DNA of 37,394 nucleotides from Porphyromonadaceae bacterium. Its GTDB lineage: Bacteria > Bacteroidota > Bacteroidia > Bacteroidales > Dysgonomonadaceae. The DNA lies in the NCBI GenBank assembly GCA_022840285.1, contig JALHIE010000006.1:1-37394 (forward strand). Reading direction: 5' to 3'. The notes under the pieces are model-generated. The model had not been told where the DNA came from, did no database searches, and saw only the letters and a program-made list of their open reading frames with translations. The position numbers and the translations under genes are program-made. Below, piece after piece: positions 15,221-24,399 of this stretch (its first letter is position 1; each line of letters starts with the position of its first letter).

Positions 15221-15848
15221 GACCAAGCTGAATCAGGTGACAGTCATGGAGACCGGTGCGGGTTCCCTCACCCCTGATGCCTATTACACCGTGCTTCACA
15301 GGAAATACAGCGAATCGGCATCGTCAAAGAACAAGCTCCGTTACCGTACTGAGGCCAGCGCTTCGGCATTCCTTCAGGTAAAGATGGCCGACACAGTCGA
15401 AACATCGCTTTCGCAGCGTGCAAGGATTGAGGCACTCAACATGGCAGACCGCAAAGCGGACATAGCCTGGCTGTCAGAGGGCCCGAAGATTGAGGCCAAG
15501 CTCAAATCTTTTCAGGACAACATCGGAAGAATAACATCCGTAGGCGGCGGCTCATCTGAGAAGGAACGCTGGCAGGAATACTACAACCTGTTCCAGACAG
15601 CCATCCGCTCACTTCAGGAGTCCTATCTGCCAAATTCGGAGCGCAAGCGCGAATATCTGAGAATCTACTCAGACCTGTGCAGCCAGAACGAGACCCTTCT
15701 CTCATATATAGTCATGCTCAACAGCAGACAGTCAACCTCCGAGTCTTTGGCTTCAACCCTCGTCCTGCCTGACCGCCGTGGCGAGATAGCGAAAGAGGCC
15801 GGAAGCCGCTGGAAAAGCATGGTAACGTCAAACCAGATAACGGAATAA
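15138..15848 (+). CDS. Secreted transfer-operon protein, unrecognised (VirB5-like position)
   Basis: 236 residues with a signal peptide (MKRIILSCIAAVCAFSAQAQ). The mature part is mostly helical (YYTVLHRKYSESASSKNKL, KERWQEYYNLFQTAIRSLQE) and rich in Ser, Arg and Lys. I selected the ATG at 15138 because it alone gives a good signal peptide; the earlier in-frame start at 15078 adds a non-signal extension. The gene begins inside the 3' end of the preceding one. It directly precedes TraJ, where CTnDOT has traI (DUF4141) and Ti-type systems have virB5, but I see no convincing DUF4141 match. It probably acts in the periplasm. Confidence 0.75.
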   Translation: MKRIILSCIAAVCAFSAQAQYVTYNHSETKLNQVTVMETGAGSLTPDAYYTVLHRKYSESASSKNKLRYRTEASASAFLQVKMADTVETSLSQRARIEALNMADRKADIAWLSEGPKIEAKLKSFQDNIGRITSVGGGSSEKERWQEYYNLFQTAIRSLQESYLPNSERKREYLRIYSDLCSQNETLLSYIVMLNSRQSTSESLASTLVLPDRRGEIAKEAGSRWKSMVTSNQITE

Positions 15849-15852
15849 GGCT

Positions 15853-16980
15853 ATGGCAGATATCATTTCAGGACTTGGCGTTGACCTCCTTGAGGAGGAA
15901 ATCGACGATGTCATCTTCCAGACCAACGAGTTTCTCTGCGACGCTACTTTCACCGGCTCTCAGGGCCCGTTCTGGTGGATCCTGCAGATGTGCATGGCAC
16001 TGGCTGCCCTGTTCTCCATCATCGTCGCTGCAGGCATGGCCTACAAGATGATGGTCAAGCATGAGCCTCTGGACATCATGAAGCTCTTCCGTCCGCTTGC
16101 CGTGAGCATCGTACTCTGCTGGTGGTACCCGCCAGCTGACACAGGCATCACCAACAGTGGCAACAGCTGGTGCATATTGGATTTCCTGTCCTACATACCG
16201 AACTGCATAGGTTCCTATACACATGACCTCTATGAGGCGGAAGCATCGCAGATAAGCGACAAGTTCGACGAGGTGCAGGAACTGCTGCATGTCAGGGACA
16301 CGCTCTATCAGGACCTGCAGGCACAGGCCGAGGTCGCACACAGCGGTACATCGGACCCGAACCTTGTCGAGGCCACCATGGAACATGCCGGGGTCGATGA
16401 GGTGACGAACATGGAGAAGGACGCATCGAAGCTGTGGTTCACGTCGCTGACTGCGGGAGCCGTCGTCGGTCTTGACAAGATCATCATGCTCATTGCGCTC
16501 ATAGTGTTCCGCATCGGCTGGTGGGGAACGATATACTGTCAGCAGATACTTCTGGGAAGGCTTACCATCTTCGGACCGATACAATGGGCGTTCTCGCTTC
16601 TCCCGAAATGGGAAGGCTCATGGGCCAAGTGGCTCATACGTTACCTGACGGTACATTTCTACGGAGCCATGCTATACTTCGTGGGTTTCTACGTCCTGCT
16701 GCTCTTCGATATAGTGCTGTGCATACAGGTCGAGGACCTCACGGCCATCACCCAAAGCCAAGCGACTATGGCGGCATTCCTCCAGAACGCATTCTTCTCG
16801 ACGGGCTACATGATGGCAGCCAGCATAGTGGCCCTGAAGTGTCTGAACCTCGTTCCAGACCTTGCGGCATGGATGATACCGGAAGGTGATACGGCATTCT
16901 CGACACGAAACTTCGGCGAGGGTGTGGCTCAGCAGGCCAAGGCAACCGCCACCGGAATGCTCAGCGGAAACATATTGTGA
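15853..16980 (+). CDS. traJ: TraJ-like polytopic inner-membrane protein (VirB6 counterpart)
   Basis: 375 residues with no signal peptide and several membrane segments: about 38-66 (FWWILQMCMALAALFSIIVA), 76-92, a pair around 205-245, and three around 255-345. A polar loop of about 100 residues separates the N-terminal pair from the rest, as in TraJ of CTnDOT-type elements. TraJ/VirB6 proteins form part of the inner-membrane channel. Placement between VirB5-like and VirB8-like genes supports this. The ATG at 15853 follows the preceding stop by 4 nt. Identification rests on topology, order and length more than on point motifs. Confidence 0.82.
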   Translation: MADIISGLGVDLLEEEIDDVIFQTNEFLCDATFTGSQGPFWWILQMCMALAALFSIIVAAGMAYKMMVKHEPLDIMKLFRPLAVSIVLCWWYPPADTGITNSGNSWCILDFLSYIPNCIGSYTHDLYEAEASQISDKFDEVQELLHVRDTLYQDLQAQAEVAHSGTSDPNLVEATMEHAGVDEVTNMEKDASKLWFTSLTAGAVVGLDKIIMLIALIVFRIGWWGTIYCQQILLGRLTIFGPIQWAFSLLPKWEGSWAKWLIRYLTVHFYGAMLYFVGFYVLLLFDIVLCIQVEDLTAITQSQATMAAFLQNAFFSTGYMMAASIVALKCLNLVPDLAAWMIPEGDTAFSTRNFGEGVAQQAKATATGMLSGNIL

Positions 16981-17001
16981 CAATAATAACCTGTATTTGA
17001 T

Positions 17002-17616
17002 ATGGTCATAAAGAATTTGGAAAACAAGATCAAGCTGGTAGGCATAGTGTGCAGCCTCTTTCTGGTAGGCTGCATAGTCATCAGCATCTCAAGCATACTG
17101 ACAGCAAGAGGAATGGTGTCGGATGCGCAGAAGAAAGTGTACGTGCTGGACGGCAACGTCCCTATCCTCGTCGAGAGGAGCACGATGGATGAGACACTGG
17201 AGGTCGAGGCGAAGAGCCATATTGAGATGTTCCATCACTATTTCTTCACGCTCGCCCCGGATGACAAGTACATCAAATACACTATGGAGAAAGCCATGTA
17301 CCTGGTCGATGAGACCGGCCTTGCACAGTACAATACCCTCAAGGAAAAAGGCTTCTACTCCAACATCATGGGTACGAGTGCCGTGTTCAGCATCTACTGC
17401 GACAGCATCAGGGTTGACACCAAGAACATGGAGTTCACCTATTACGGTCGTCAGAGGATTGAGCGCCGCAGCAGCATCCTCATGCGTGAACTTGTGACCG
17501 CAGGACAGCTCCAGAGAGTCCCGAGAACAGACAACAATCCTCACGGCCTTCTTATCGTGAACTGGAGGACTCTCATCAACAAGGATATTGAGCAGAAGAA
17601 CAAGATTAATTACTGA
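17002..17616 (+). CDS. traK: TraK conjugative transfer protein (VirB8-like)
   Basis: 204 residues: an N-terminal cytoplasmic tip, one membrane helix (about 12-34) and a periplasmic NTF2-like domain. Family landmarks of TraK are clear: KKVYVLDGN after the helix, FHHYFFTLAPDD in the middle and RTDNNPHGLLI near the end. TraK bridges inner-membrane and outer-membrane parts of the channel, as VirB8 does. Order TraJ-TraK-TraL-TraM matches CTnDOT. The next gene begins 4 nt after its stop. Confidence 0.92.
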   Translation: MVIKNLENKIKLVGIVCSLFLVGCIVISISSILTARGMVSDAQKKVYVLDGNVPILVERSTMDETLEVEAKSHIEMFHHYFFTLAPDDKYIKYTMEKAMYLVDETGLAQYNTLKEKGFYSNIMGTSAVFSIYCDSIRVDTKNMEFTYYGRQRIERRSSILMRELVTAGQLQRVPRTDNNPHGLLIVNWRTLINKDIEQKNKINY

Positions 17617-17620
17617 TGCC

Positions 17621-17986
17621 ATGGGAAACCTGAAGAAAATGATTCTCGGCGAGAAGATGCCGGATAAGGATGACCCGAAATACCGGGAAAAGTATGAGAA
17701 GGACGTGGAAGCCGGACGCAGGTTCGCCCGTGCCACCAAGATTGACAGCCTGGCCGGACATATCCAGAAGTTCGCTGCAAAACACGGCAAGCTCTTCCTT
17801 GCCATCGTGTTCAGCTTCGTCATCGGTTGTTTCGCGCTGAACATCTACCATCTGGCAAGAGCTTACAAGCATAGAGAGGAACCTGTCAGTGCCACCCGGA
17901 TGCAGGAGGAACGGCTGAAGGAAAAGATGCTTGAGAATGACAGAACAATAACATTGAAGGAATATGAACCTACTGAAGAAGATTGA
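17621..17986 (+). CDS. traL: TraL-like small membrane protein
   Basis: 121 residues with a charged N-terminal half, a single membrane helix (about 57-80, KLFLAIVFSFVIGCFALNIY) and a charged C-terminal tail. It fills the traL slot between traK and traM and has the expected single-span layout, though small polar regions give little sequence signature. The ATG at 17621 is preferred over the longer upstream frame because it follows the traK stop by 4 nt. Its 3' end overlaps traM by 23 nt, so translation is probably coupled. Confidence 0.7.
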   Translation: MGNLKKMILGEKMPDKDDPKYREKYEKDVEAGRRFARATKIDSLAGHIQKFAAKHGKLFLAIVFSFVIGCFALNIYHLARAYKHREEPVSATRMQEERLKEKMLENDRTITLKEYEPTEED

Positions 17987-19154
17987 ATTCAAGAGACCGA
18001 AATACATGATTCCGGCTCTGATATACTTTCCCCTCCTTTTCACGGGGTACTTCGTCATTGACACCCTTCATACCAAGAAGGCCGATATTCCGGACCCCGA
18101 CATGGAGACTACGGACTATATCAACCCTAACCTGCCGCAGGCCAAGGTCAAGGACGATATTGAAGGAAAGTACGAGAGTATGGTCAAATCCTACGGCAAA
18201 ATCAGCGACCTGAGCGCCATCGGCAACATCGAGCGTGACGGCACGGACGAGCCGAAGGAGGAGTACCAGTCACAGTACACCGACGAGGACAGGGCCACGA
18301 TGGACTCGATGGCCATGGAGCAGGCCCGCACACAGGCAAGGATGCTTGAGATGCAGGAGCAGCTCAGGCAGAGTGCCGAACGCAGCCAGTCCATGAACGC
18401 CGGTCTTGCCGACCTTCAGATGACCGAAGACGAGAGACTGGCGGCAAGCCTGAAACGTGAGCAGGAGCTGGAGGCCGAACTTGCCAGCCTTCGCAGTCAG
18501 GTGCAGTCTTCAGTGACGGACGCTATAGCAGCAGACTCACCTGCCGAAAAGACCATCACCGTCGCTGACAATGCAGTGTCGGCTCCAACCGATGACGATG
18601 AGGTGCAACAGGTGGTCAAGCGAACCGTTCAGCCGTCGGACTGCTTCCATACGATTGCTGAGAACGACCCCCAGCCTAACCTCATCAAGGCCATCATCGA
18701 CGAGGACATCAAGGCCGTTGACGGCAGCCGTGTAAGACTCCGTCTTCTGGATGACGTTCAGGTCGGCGAGGTGATGATGAAGAAAGGCAGCTACATCTAT
18801 GCCATCATGAACGGATTCGGAAGCCAGCGGGTGAAGGGAAACGTCACCAGCGTGCTTGTCGGAGACAACATCATCAAGGTCAGCCTTTCGGTCTATGATA
18901 CTGACGGTCTGGAAGGTCTGTATGTGCCGGAAAGCAGTTTCCGTGAGACAGCCAAGGATGTGGCCAGCGGCGCACTCAGCAGCAACATGAACCTCAATCA
19001 GGGCGGCTATTCAAACAGCTTCGCCCAATGGGGAATGCAGGCCATTCAGAATGCCTATACAAGGACGACGAATGCCGTCAGCAAGTCCATCAAGAAGAAC
19101 AGTGCCAAGCTCAAGTACGGCACCTTCGTCTATCTGGTCAACGGAAAGAATTAA
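17964..19154 (+). CDS. traM: TraM conjugative transfer protein (VirB10-like, DUF3714)
   Basis: 396 residues. A single membrane helix near the N-terminus (about 14-34) precedes a long Gln/Glu-rich helical linker (about 100-180). The C-terminal beta-rich domain has the TraM landmarks VRLRLLDDVQVGEVMMKKGS, a following VTSVLVGDNIIKVSLSVYDTDG, and GLYVPESSFRE. VirB10-type proteins span the periplasm and pass energy state from inner-membrane ATPases to the outer-membrane pore. The start overlaps traL by 23 nt. TraN follows after 14 nt, as in CTnDOT. Confidence 0.92.
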   Translation: MNLLKKIEFKRPKYMIPALIYFPLLFTGYFVIDTLHTKKADIPDPDMETTDYINPNLPQAKVKDDIEGKYESMVKSYGKISDLSAIGNIERDGTDEPKEEYQSQYTDEDRATMDSMAMEQARTQARMLEMQEQLRQSAERSQSMNAGLADLQMTEDERLAASLKREQELEAELASLRSQVQSSVTDAIAADSPAEKTITVADNAVSAPTDDDEVQQVVKRTVQPSDCFHTIAENDPQPNLIKAIIDEDIKAVDGSRVRLRLLDDVQVGEVMMKKGSYIYAIMNGFGSQRVKGNVTSVLVGDNIIKVSLSVYDTDGLEGLYVPESSFRETAKDVASGALSSNMNLNQGGYSNSFAQWGMQAIQNAYTRTTNAVSKSIKKNSAKLKYGTFVYLVNGKN

Positions 19155-19168
19155 AAGAAACGAGCAAT

Positions 19169-20017
19169 ATGAATATCAGAAGAATCCTTACAATCAGTAT
19201 CTGTTTGACGGCAGCGACTGTCATGATGGCTCAGCAGACCTATATGGAGCTGAAGCAGCTGACCGTGAACGAGCATGTGACGACGGTCATAACGGCAACG
19301 GAACCGATACGTTTCGTTGACATCAGTACCGATTTCGTGGCTGGCGACCAGCCGATAAACAACACGGTCAGGCTGAAACCCAAGGAAGGGGCCGAAGTCC
19401 ATGCCGACGGCGATATCCTCGCCATCGTGACTATAGTGACGGAGAGATACAGGGTCCAGTACGCTCTGGTATATACGACCAGAATGCAGGAAGCCGTCTC
19501 CGACAAGGCCGTGCTTCATTACGAGACCACACCGTATCATAACCCCGCGGTGTCATTGTCCACTGAGGACATGGCCGCTTTCGCCCGTCAGATATGGCGC
19601 TCCCCCGCCCGATTCCGGAACGTGAGCACCAAGATGCATCACATGACGATGCGGCTGAACAACATCTACACCGCAGGCGACTATTTCTTCCTGGATTTCA
19701 GCGTTGACAACAGGACACACATCCGTTTCGACATCGATGAGATTCGTGTTAAGTTGGCAGACAAGAAACAGTCCAAGTCAACCAACTGCCAGACGTTGGA
19801 AGTCGCTCCTGTCTTCATCCTTGAAGATAGGGAATCCTTCGGCCACGGCTACAGGAACGTGATTGTCGTTCCGAAGCTGACGTTCCCGAATGACAAGGTG
19901 CTGACCATCGAGATGGCCGAGAAGCAGATTAGCGGACGCACCATCGGACTCTCCATAGACTATGAGGATGTCCTTTCCGCAGATACGTTCAACAAGGCAT
20001 TGCTGAAGGAGGACTGA
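19169..20017 (+). CDS. traN: TraN conjugative transfer protein (VirB9-like, DUF4138)
   Basis: 282 residues with a signal peptide (MNIRRILTISICLTAATVMMAQ). The mature protein shows TraN features: an N-terminal beta region (TTVITATEPIRFVDIST), then a C-terminal domain with YRNVIVVPKLTFPNDKVLTI and EKQISGRTIGLSIDYEDVL. VirB9 counterparts form the outer-membrane ring with VirB10 and VirB7. I chose ATG 19169 because it gives the signal peptide and lies just after the traM stop; the frame continues upstream inside traM and is not coding there. TraO starts 2 nt after its stop. Confidence 0.92.
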   Translation: MNIRRILTISICLTAATVMMAQQTYMELKQLTVNEHVTTVITATEPIRFVDISTDFVAGDQPINNTVRLKPKEGAEVHADGDILAIVTIVTERYRVQYALVYTTRMQEAVSDKAVLHYETTPYHNPAVSLSTEDMAAFARQIWRSPARFRNVSTKMHHMTMRLNNIYTAGDYFFLDFSVDNRTHIRFDIDEIRVKLADKKQSKSTNCQTLEVAPVFILEDRESFGHGYRNVIVVPKLTFPNDKVLTIEMAEKQISGRTIGLSIDYEDVLSADTFNKALLKED

Positions 20018-20019
20018 CC

Positions 20020-20538
20020 ATGAAAAGGATGATCATGATACTGGCGGCAATGGCCGCCGTGGTAAGTGCAGGAGCGCAGAACCGCTCCGACAGGATAGCC
20101 ATCAGCGCAGGAGCTCTTGTCGAGAGAGGTTTTGACGCTACGCTGTCCTGGGAGCACGAGACCACCTATCACAATGCGTGGGAAGTGTTCGCCAACAGCT
20201 ATCTCCAGTGGGATGACTGTTCCGTCTGCGGGAAGGTATGCAACGAATCCTTCTTCCACAACTACAACAACTGGACTGCCGGAATAGCCTGGAAGCCATG
20301 CGTTCTGCGTTTCCGCAACAACTACGGAAGTCTGCGTATCGGCGCATCTGCCGGAACGGACACTGAAAGGTTCATCGCAGGGCTCCATGCCGGTTATGAG
20401 CACAACTATGCACTGCGGCACGGATGGCGTTTCTTCTGGGCAGCCAGGGCCGATGTCATGTTCCCGGAGAAGGACCACATGCTTAGGGCCGGTGTCTCAC
20501 TGGGAATAAAGTTCCCGAGTTTCAACAGAAAACATTAA
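20020..20538 (+). CDS. traO: TraO-like outer-membrane conjugation protein
   Basis: 172 residues. After a signal peptide (ends VSAGAQ) the sequence alternates short beta strands rich in Tyr, Trp and Phe (FDATLSWEHETTYHNAWEVF, LRIGASAGTDTERFIAGLHA, LRAGVSLGIKF) and ends in a hydrophobic strand, consistent with a small outer-membrane barrel. Size, position after traN and this pattern match TraO of CTnDOT-class elements. Two Cys (WDDCSVCGK) could form a disulfide. Function within the channel is not well defined for the family. Confidence 0.75.
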   Translation: MKRMIMILAAMAAVVSAGAQNRSDRIAISAGALVERGFDATLSWEHETTYHNAWEVFANSYLQWDDCSVCGKVCNESFFHNYNNWTAGIAWKPCVLRFRNNYGSLRIGASAGTDTERFIAGLHAGYEHNYALRHGWRFFWAARADVMFPEKDHMLRAGVSLGIKFPSFNRKH

Positions 20539-20548
20539 AGCAAGGACT

Positions 20549-21196
20549 ATGAACAGAAGTTTTATACTTACGGCACTTTCAATGACGGTTGCGTTTGCTT
20601 CCTGCACGAAGCACATGGAACTTCCTGATACGTCAACCAAGCTGGGTGATGTGCTGTGCACGGATGGAAGTGTCGTTTCCCCGGACAGATGCGGAAACGG
20701 TCTTGTGCCTATCGCCGTCGTTTTCCACCTCTGCGACCCTGAAACGGAGGAAGGAACCGCATATGCCGTCTATCTCGATGACCTCTCGCCTGTCGCCTTT
20801 GCAGACAGCATCGGAGTCAAGCAGGACACCTCTGCCGATGTTTTCGGCTATGACGGCAATGCCAACACCTATGCCCTCTTCAGTTCAACGGCTACCGGCT
20901 CACCGATGGCCGATGCCGTGTTCTCCATGTGGAGATACGGCCAGAGCGCCTATGTGCCGTCCGTGGCTCAGATGCAGCTCATGTATGCCTCGAAGAAGCA
21001 TATCAATGACTGTATGGAGAAGTGCGGTGGTACTCCCCTCTCCGACTCTCCTGATGAATGCTGGTACTGGACCAGCACCGAGGTCAGCGGACAGGAGACA
21101 GCCAAGGCATGGCTCTACAGCATAGTGACGGGAGCACGTCAGGAGACACCGAAGGATGAGAGACACAAAGTAAGACCTGTAGTAACAATCTACTAA
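20549..21196 (+). CDS. Lipoprotein with a DUF1566/FISUMP-like domain
   Basis: 215 residues. The N-terminus has a lipobox (VAFASC, Cys18), so it should be lipid-anchored, in Bacteroidota usually to the outer membrane. The body has WRYGQSAYVPSVAQMQLMY and a C-terminal WYWTSTEVSG ... AWLYSIVTG ... VRPVVTIY. This is the layout of C-type-lectin-like DUF1566/FISUMP domains that end surface lipoproteins in this phylum. It sits at the place where CTnDOT carries traP or traQ but is unrelated to these as far as I can tell. It may play a VirB7-like role or act at the cell surface in mating contact; both are inference. Confidence 0.7.
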   Translation: MNRSFILTALSMTVAFASCTKHMELPDTSTKLGDVLCTDGSVVSPDRCGNGLVPIAVVFHLCDPETEEGTAYAVYLDDLSPVAFADSIGVKQDTSADVFGYDGNANTYALFSSTATGSPMADAVFSMWRYGQSAYVPSVAQMQLMYASKKHINDCMEKCGGTPLSDSPDECWYWTSTEVSGQETAKAWLYSIVTGARQETPKDERHKVRPVVTIY

Positions 21197-21202
21197 TCTG
21201 CC

Positions 21203-23383
21203 ATGGAAGAGAGCAAGGACCTTATCACCGCCTACAAGATATTCCGGTCACTGGTATATGTGTCAGTCATACTGGAGTTCTTCATGTATGCCATCGACCC
21301 CCAGATGCTGGATTTCTGGGGAGGCATCGTCTGTGACATCCACGGACGGATGAAACGCTGGTTCATATACAATGACGGCAACCTCATCTGGAGCAAGACG
21401 GCGACACTGCTTGCCATCTGCATCACCTGCATCGGCACCAGGAACCGCAAGGCTCTTGAGTTCGATGCACGCAGGATGGTCCTCTATCCTCTGGTCAGCG
21501 GCATCTTCATCATCGTCCTCTCCGTATGGCTCTTCGGTCATACCATGGAGACGCGCATCTATTCCATCACGCTGAACAGGTGGCTGTACATGGCAGCCTC
21601 CGTCATCGGAACCATCCTCGTACACAAGGCTCTGGACAATATCTCGAAGTTCCTGAAGGAGGGTCTTCTGAAAGACCGCTTCAATTTCGAGAACGAGTCC
21701 TTCGAGCAGTGCGAGGAGAAGATGGAGAACAAGTACAGTGTCAACATACCGATGCGGTACTACTACAAGGGCAAGTTCCGCAAGGGATGGGTGAACATAG
21801 TCAATCCGTTTCGCGGAACATGGGTCGTCGGTACTCCGGGATCCGGTAAGACCTTCTCCATCATAGAGCCGTTCATCCGTCAGCACAGTGCGAAGGGCTT
21901 TGCCATGGTTGTCTATGACTACAAGTTCCCCACTCTTGCCACGAAACTGTACTACCACTACAAGCTCAATGAGAAGAAGGACAAGCTGCCGAAAGGCTGC
22001 CAGTTCAACATCATTAATTTCGTTGACATCGAGTATTCACGCCGTGTCAATCCTATACAGCTGAAATACATCAACAACCTTGCAGCAGCCAGCGAGACGG
22101 CTGAGACCCTGCTGGACTCACTCCAGAAGGGCAAGAAGGAAGGCGGCGGCGGTTCCGACCAGTTCTTCCAGACTTCTGCCGTGAACTTCCTTGCAGCCTG
22201 CATCTTCTTTTTCTGCAACTACAACAAGCTGCCGTATGACAAGGCCGGCAATGCCCTGATTGCTGAATACGACGAGGACAGGCAGACAGGCCAGAAGAGA
22301 CTCACCGGAAGGGCGAAGAACAAGGAAGGACTCTATGTGGAGCCAGACCACTGGCTTGGTCAGTTCTCCGACATGCCGCATATCCTGTCCTTCCTGAATC
22401 TGGACTATCAGACCATCTTCGATGTTCTACAGACTGACCCTGAGGTCGCTCCTCTGTTGGGACCGTTCCAGACTGCAATGAAGAATAATGCCATGGAGCA
22501 GCTTGAAGGTATGATAGGCACACTGCGCGTCTATACAAGCCGTCTGGCCACCAAGGAATCCTACTGGATATTCCACAAGGACGGCGACGATTTCGACCTG
22601 AAGGTCAGCGACCCGGAGCATCCGAGCTATCTTCTAATCGCCAACGACCCTGAGATGGAAAGCATCATCGGAGCCCTCAATGCCCTTATCCTTAACCGTC
22701 TTGTCACGAGAGTGAACACCGGTCAAGGCAAGAATGTCCCAGTCAGCATCATCGTCGATGAGCTTCCGACGTTGTACTTCCACAAGATTGACCGTCTTAT
22801 CGGCACGGCACGAAGCAACAAGGTAAGTGTGACGCTCGGTTTCCAGGAACTGCCGCAGCTGGAAAGCGACTACGGCAAGGTGGGAATGCAGAAAGTCATT
22901 ACCACCGTCGGCAATGTAGTCAGCGGATCGGCCAGAGCCAAGGAGACGCTTGAATGGCTCTCCAACGACATCTTCGGCAAGGTGGTGCAGCTCAAGAAGG
23001 GTGTAACCATAGACCGGGACCGAACATCCATCAATCTCAACGAGAACATGGACAACCTTGTCCCGGCATCGAAGATTTCGGACATGCCTACCGGCTGGAT
23101 CTGCGGACAGACTGCCCGTGACTTTGTGAAGACCAAGACAGGACATAAGGACTCGATGAACATACAGGAGAGCGCGGAGTTCCAGACTTCCAAGTTTTAC
23201 TGCAAGACGGACTTCAACATGAAGGAGATTGCCGAGGAAGAGAAACGGTACATGCCGCTCCCGAAGTTCTACACCTTTTCCTCCCGCGAGGCACGCGAGC
23301 ATATCCTCTATGAGAATTTTGTGAACGTCAACAGAGAGGTCGCTGAGATGTGCCGCACCATAACGCAGTTTGCAAAGAAATAG
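21203..23383 (+). CDS. Type IV coupling protein (VirD4/TraD-type ATPase, MobC-like)
   Basis: 726 residues. Membrane segments in the first 165 residues (about 13-30, 65-78, 90-112 and 122-142) anchor it. A VirD4-type ATPase follows: Walker A GTPGSGKT at residues 210-217, Walker B VSIIVDELPTLYF with Asp519-Glu520, and ARSNKVSVTLGFQELPQLE after it. It also has the HYK-KKDKLPKG spacer found in Bacteroides coupling proteins. These proteins hand the relaxase-bound DNA strand to the secretion channel. In CTnDOT the equivalent (MobC) lies in a separate mob cluster; here it directly follows the channel genes. No relaxase gene accompanies it within the window. Confidence 0.88.
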   Translation: MEESKDLITAYKIFRSLVYVSVILEFFMYAIDPQMLDFWGGIVCDIHGRMKRWFIYNDGNLIWSKTATLLAICITCIGTRNRKALEFDARRMVLYPLVSGIFIIVLSVWLFGHTMETRIYSITLNRWLYMAASVIGTILVHKALDNISKFLKEGLLKDRFNFENESFEQCEEKMENKYSVNIPMRYYYKGKFRKGWVNIVNPFRGTWVVGTPGSGKTFSIIEPFIRQHSAKGFAMVVYDYKFPTLATKLYYHYKLNEKKDKLPKGCQFNIINFVDIEYSRRVNPIQLKYINNLAAASETAETLLDSLQKGKKEGGGGSDQFFQTSAVNFLAACIFFFCNYNKLPYDKAGNALIAEYDEDRQTGQKRLTGRAKNKEGLYVEPDHWLGQFSDMPHILSFLNLDYQTIFDVLQTDPEVAPLLGPFQTAMKNNAMEQLEGMIGTLRVYTSRLATKESYWIFHKDGDDFDLKVSDPEHPSYLLIANDPEMESIIGALNALILNRLVTRVNTGQGKNVPVSIIVDELPTLYFHKIDRLIGTARSNKVSVTLGFQELPQLESDYGKVGMQKVITTVGNVVSGSARAKETLEWLSNDIFGKVVQLKKGVTIDRDRTSINLNENMDNLVPASKISDMPTGWICGQTARDFVKTKTGHKDSMNIQESAEFQTSKFYCKTDFNMKEIAEEEKRYMPLPKFYTFSSREAREHILYENFVNVNREVAEMCRTITQFAKK

Positions 23384-23407
23384 TGATTTACAAAATACCC
23401 AGTAATT

Positions 23408-24154
23408 ATGGAATACAAAGCATTCAAAGAAGAAGAGATCCCTTACGGCATCCTGTCGCAGTACGGTCTCACACAGGAAATGATCGAAGACTTGCCTATG
23501 CGGGTCATCGATGCCATTCTGGACGGACGGCGCACGCCCGTCCTGCCTATCCGCATCAAGGATGACAGCGGCAATGTCATCACCAGCCGCACACGCTTCA
23601 TGCTCTGCCGTCAGGATGATGGGGGTGTGGACGTGTTATTCTATCCGCAGCTTCAGCACTGCGACATCGGACAGTACAGCAAGGAGCAGCAGAACGCGCT
23701 CCGTGAAGGCAAGGCCATCGTTGCACAGTCGCCTGATGACGGCACGACCAAGTGCTTCGTCCAGATCGACATGGACACCAATCAGGTCATGTATGTCCCG
23801 ACACCCGTCATCGGCCGTAACCTCCGTTCGCTGATGGACAGCTTCCGTCTCACCTCTGCTGAGATTCAGATGGTTCAGGACGGTGAGCCCGTCACGTTCA
23901 TGGAGTCAGACGAGATGGTGACGGCTGGCATCGACCTTAACGAAAGGACGGGCATACGCATGTGCACCGGCGATGTCGGACGCTGGCGTTCACAGCAGAG
24001 CACCATGCTCGACAAGTACAACTTCGGCATCTTCGGCTGCTGGATAAGGGATGACAACGGCGATCTGAACCATGTCAACGAGGAGGATTACACCGACGAG
24101 ATATGGGAGGAGCAGAAGATGGTCATATCAAAGAACAGTGGAATGAAACGATAA
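23408..24154 (+). CDS. DUF4099/DUF3945-domain protein
   Basis: 248 residues, soluble. The N-terminal part (IPYGILSQYGLTQEMIEDLP ... ILDGRRTPVLPI) is DUF4099-like. The middle (DIGQYSKEQQNALREGKAIV ... CFVQIDMDTNQVMYVPTPVI) and the following LTSAEIQMVQDGEPVTF repeat the DUF3945 pattern seen twice in tandem. These domains are common in cargo and maintenance proteins of Bacteroides mobile elements, sometimes fused to topoisomerases or primases; their biochemical role is unknown. It starts 24 nt after the coupling-protein gene. Confidence 0.7.
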   Translation: MEYKAFKEEEIPYGILSQYGLTQEMIEDLPMRVIDAILDGRRTPVLPIRIKDDSGNVITSRTRFMLCRQDDGGVDVLFYPQLQHCDIGQYSKEQQNALREGKAIVAQSPDDGTTKCFVQIDMDTNQVMYVPTPVIGRNLRSLMDSFRLTSAEIQMVQDGEPVTFMESDEMVTAGIDLNERTGIRMCTGDVGRWRSQQSTMLDKYNFGIFGCWIRDDNGDLNHVNEEDYTDEIWEEQKMVISKNSGMKR

Positions 24155-24166
24155 ACAATAAGCATA

Positions 24167-24388
24167 ATGGAACAGAAATACTATACGGAAGACGAGCTCG
24201 TCCAGATGTATCAGGACGGCAAAATCAGCCTGGTGGAATACATCAGCATGCATTCTGAGGAGTGGAAGAAGGAATATGAATCCTTCTGTGAGGAATCCGG
24301 TGTCCAAGCCGATGAGAAGAGTGCCATGGACTTCCTTGACATGAAGGGAAGCGAGTTGGAACTTGCCATTGAGAAGGGTGACGCTTAA
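24167..24388 (+). CDS. Small acidic protein, unrecognised
   Basis: 73 residues, strongly acidic (many Glu and Asp) and helical, without signal or membrane segment. It begins YYTEDELVQMYQDGKISLVE. Tight packing (12 nt after the previous stop, 11 nt before the next ATG) and even codon use support it as a real gene. An acidic small protein next to element maintenance genes could be a DNA mimic or adaptor, but nothing in the sequence proves this. Confidence 0.65.
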   Translation: MEQKYYTEDELVQMYQDGKISLVEYISMHSEEWKKEYESFCEESGVQADEKSAMDFLDMKGSELELAIEKGDA

Positions 24389-24399
24389 TCCGGACGGCC

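Noticed and set aside
15868..16584. 238-codon minus-strand frame opposite traJ
   Set aside because: Antisense shadow; His/Arg-rich composition typical of the reverse reading of a real gene.
22634..23302. 222-codon minus-strand frame opposite the coupling protein
   Set aside because: Shadow of the VirD4-type gene, which has all its motifs in the + strand frame.
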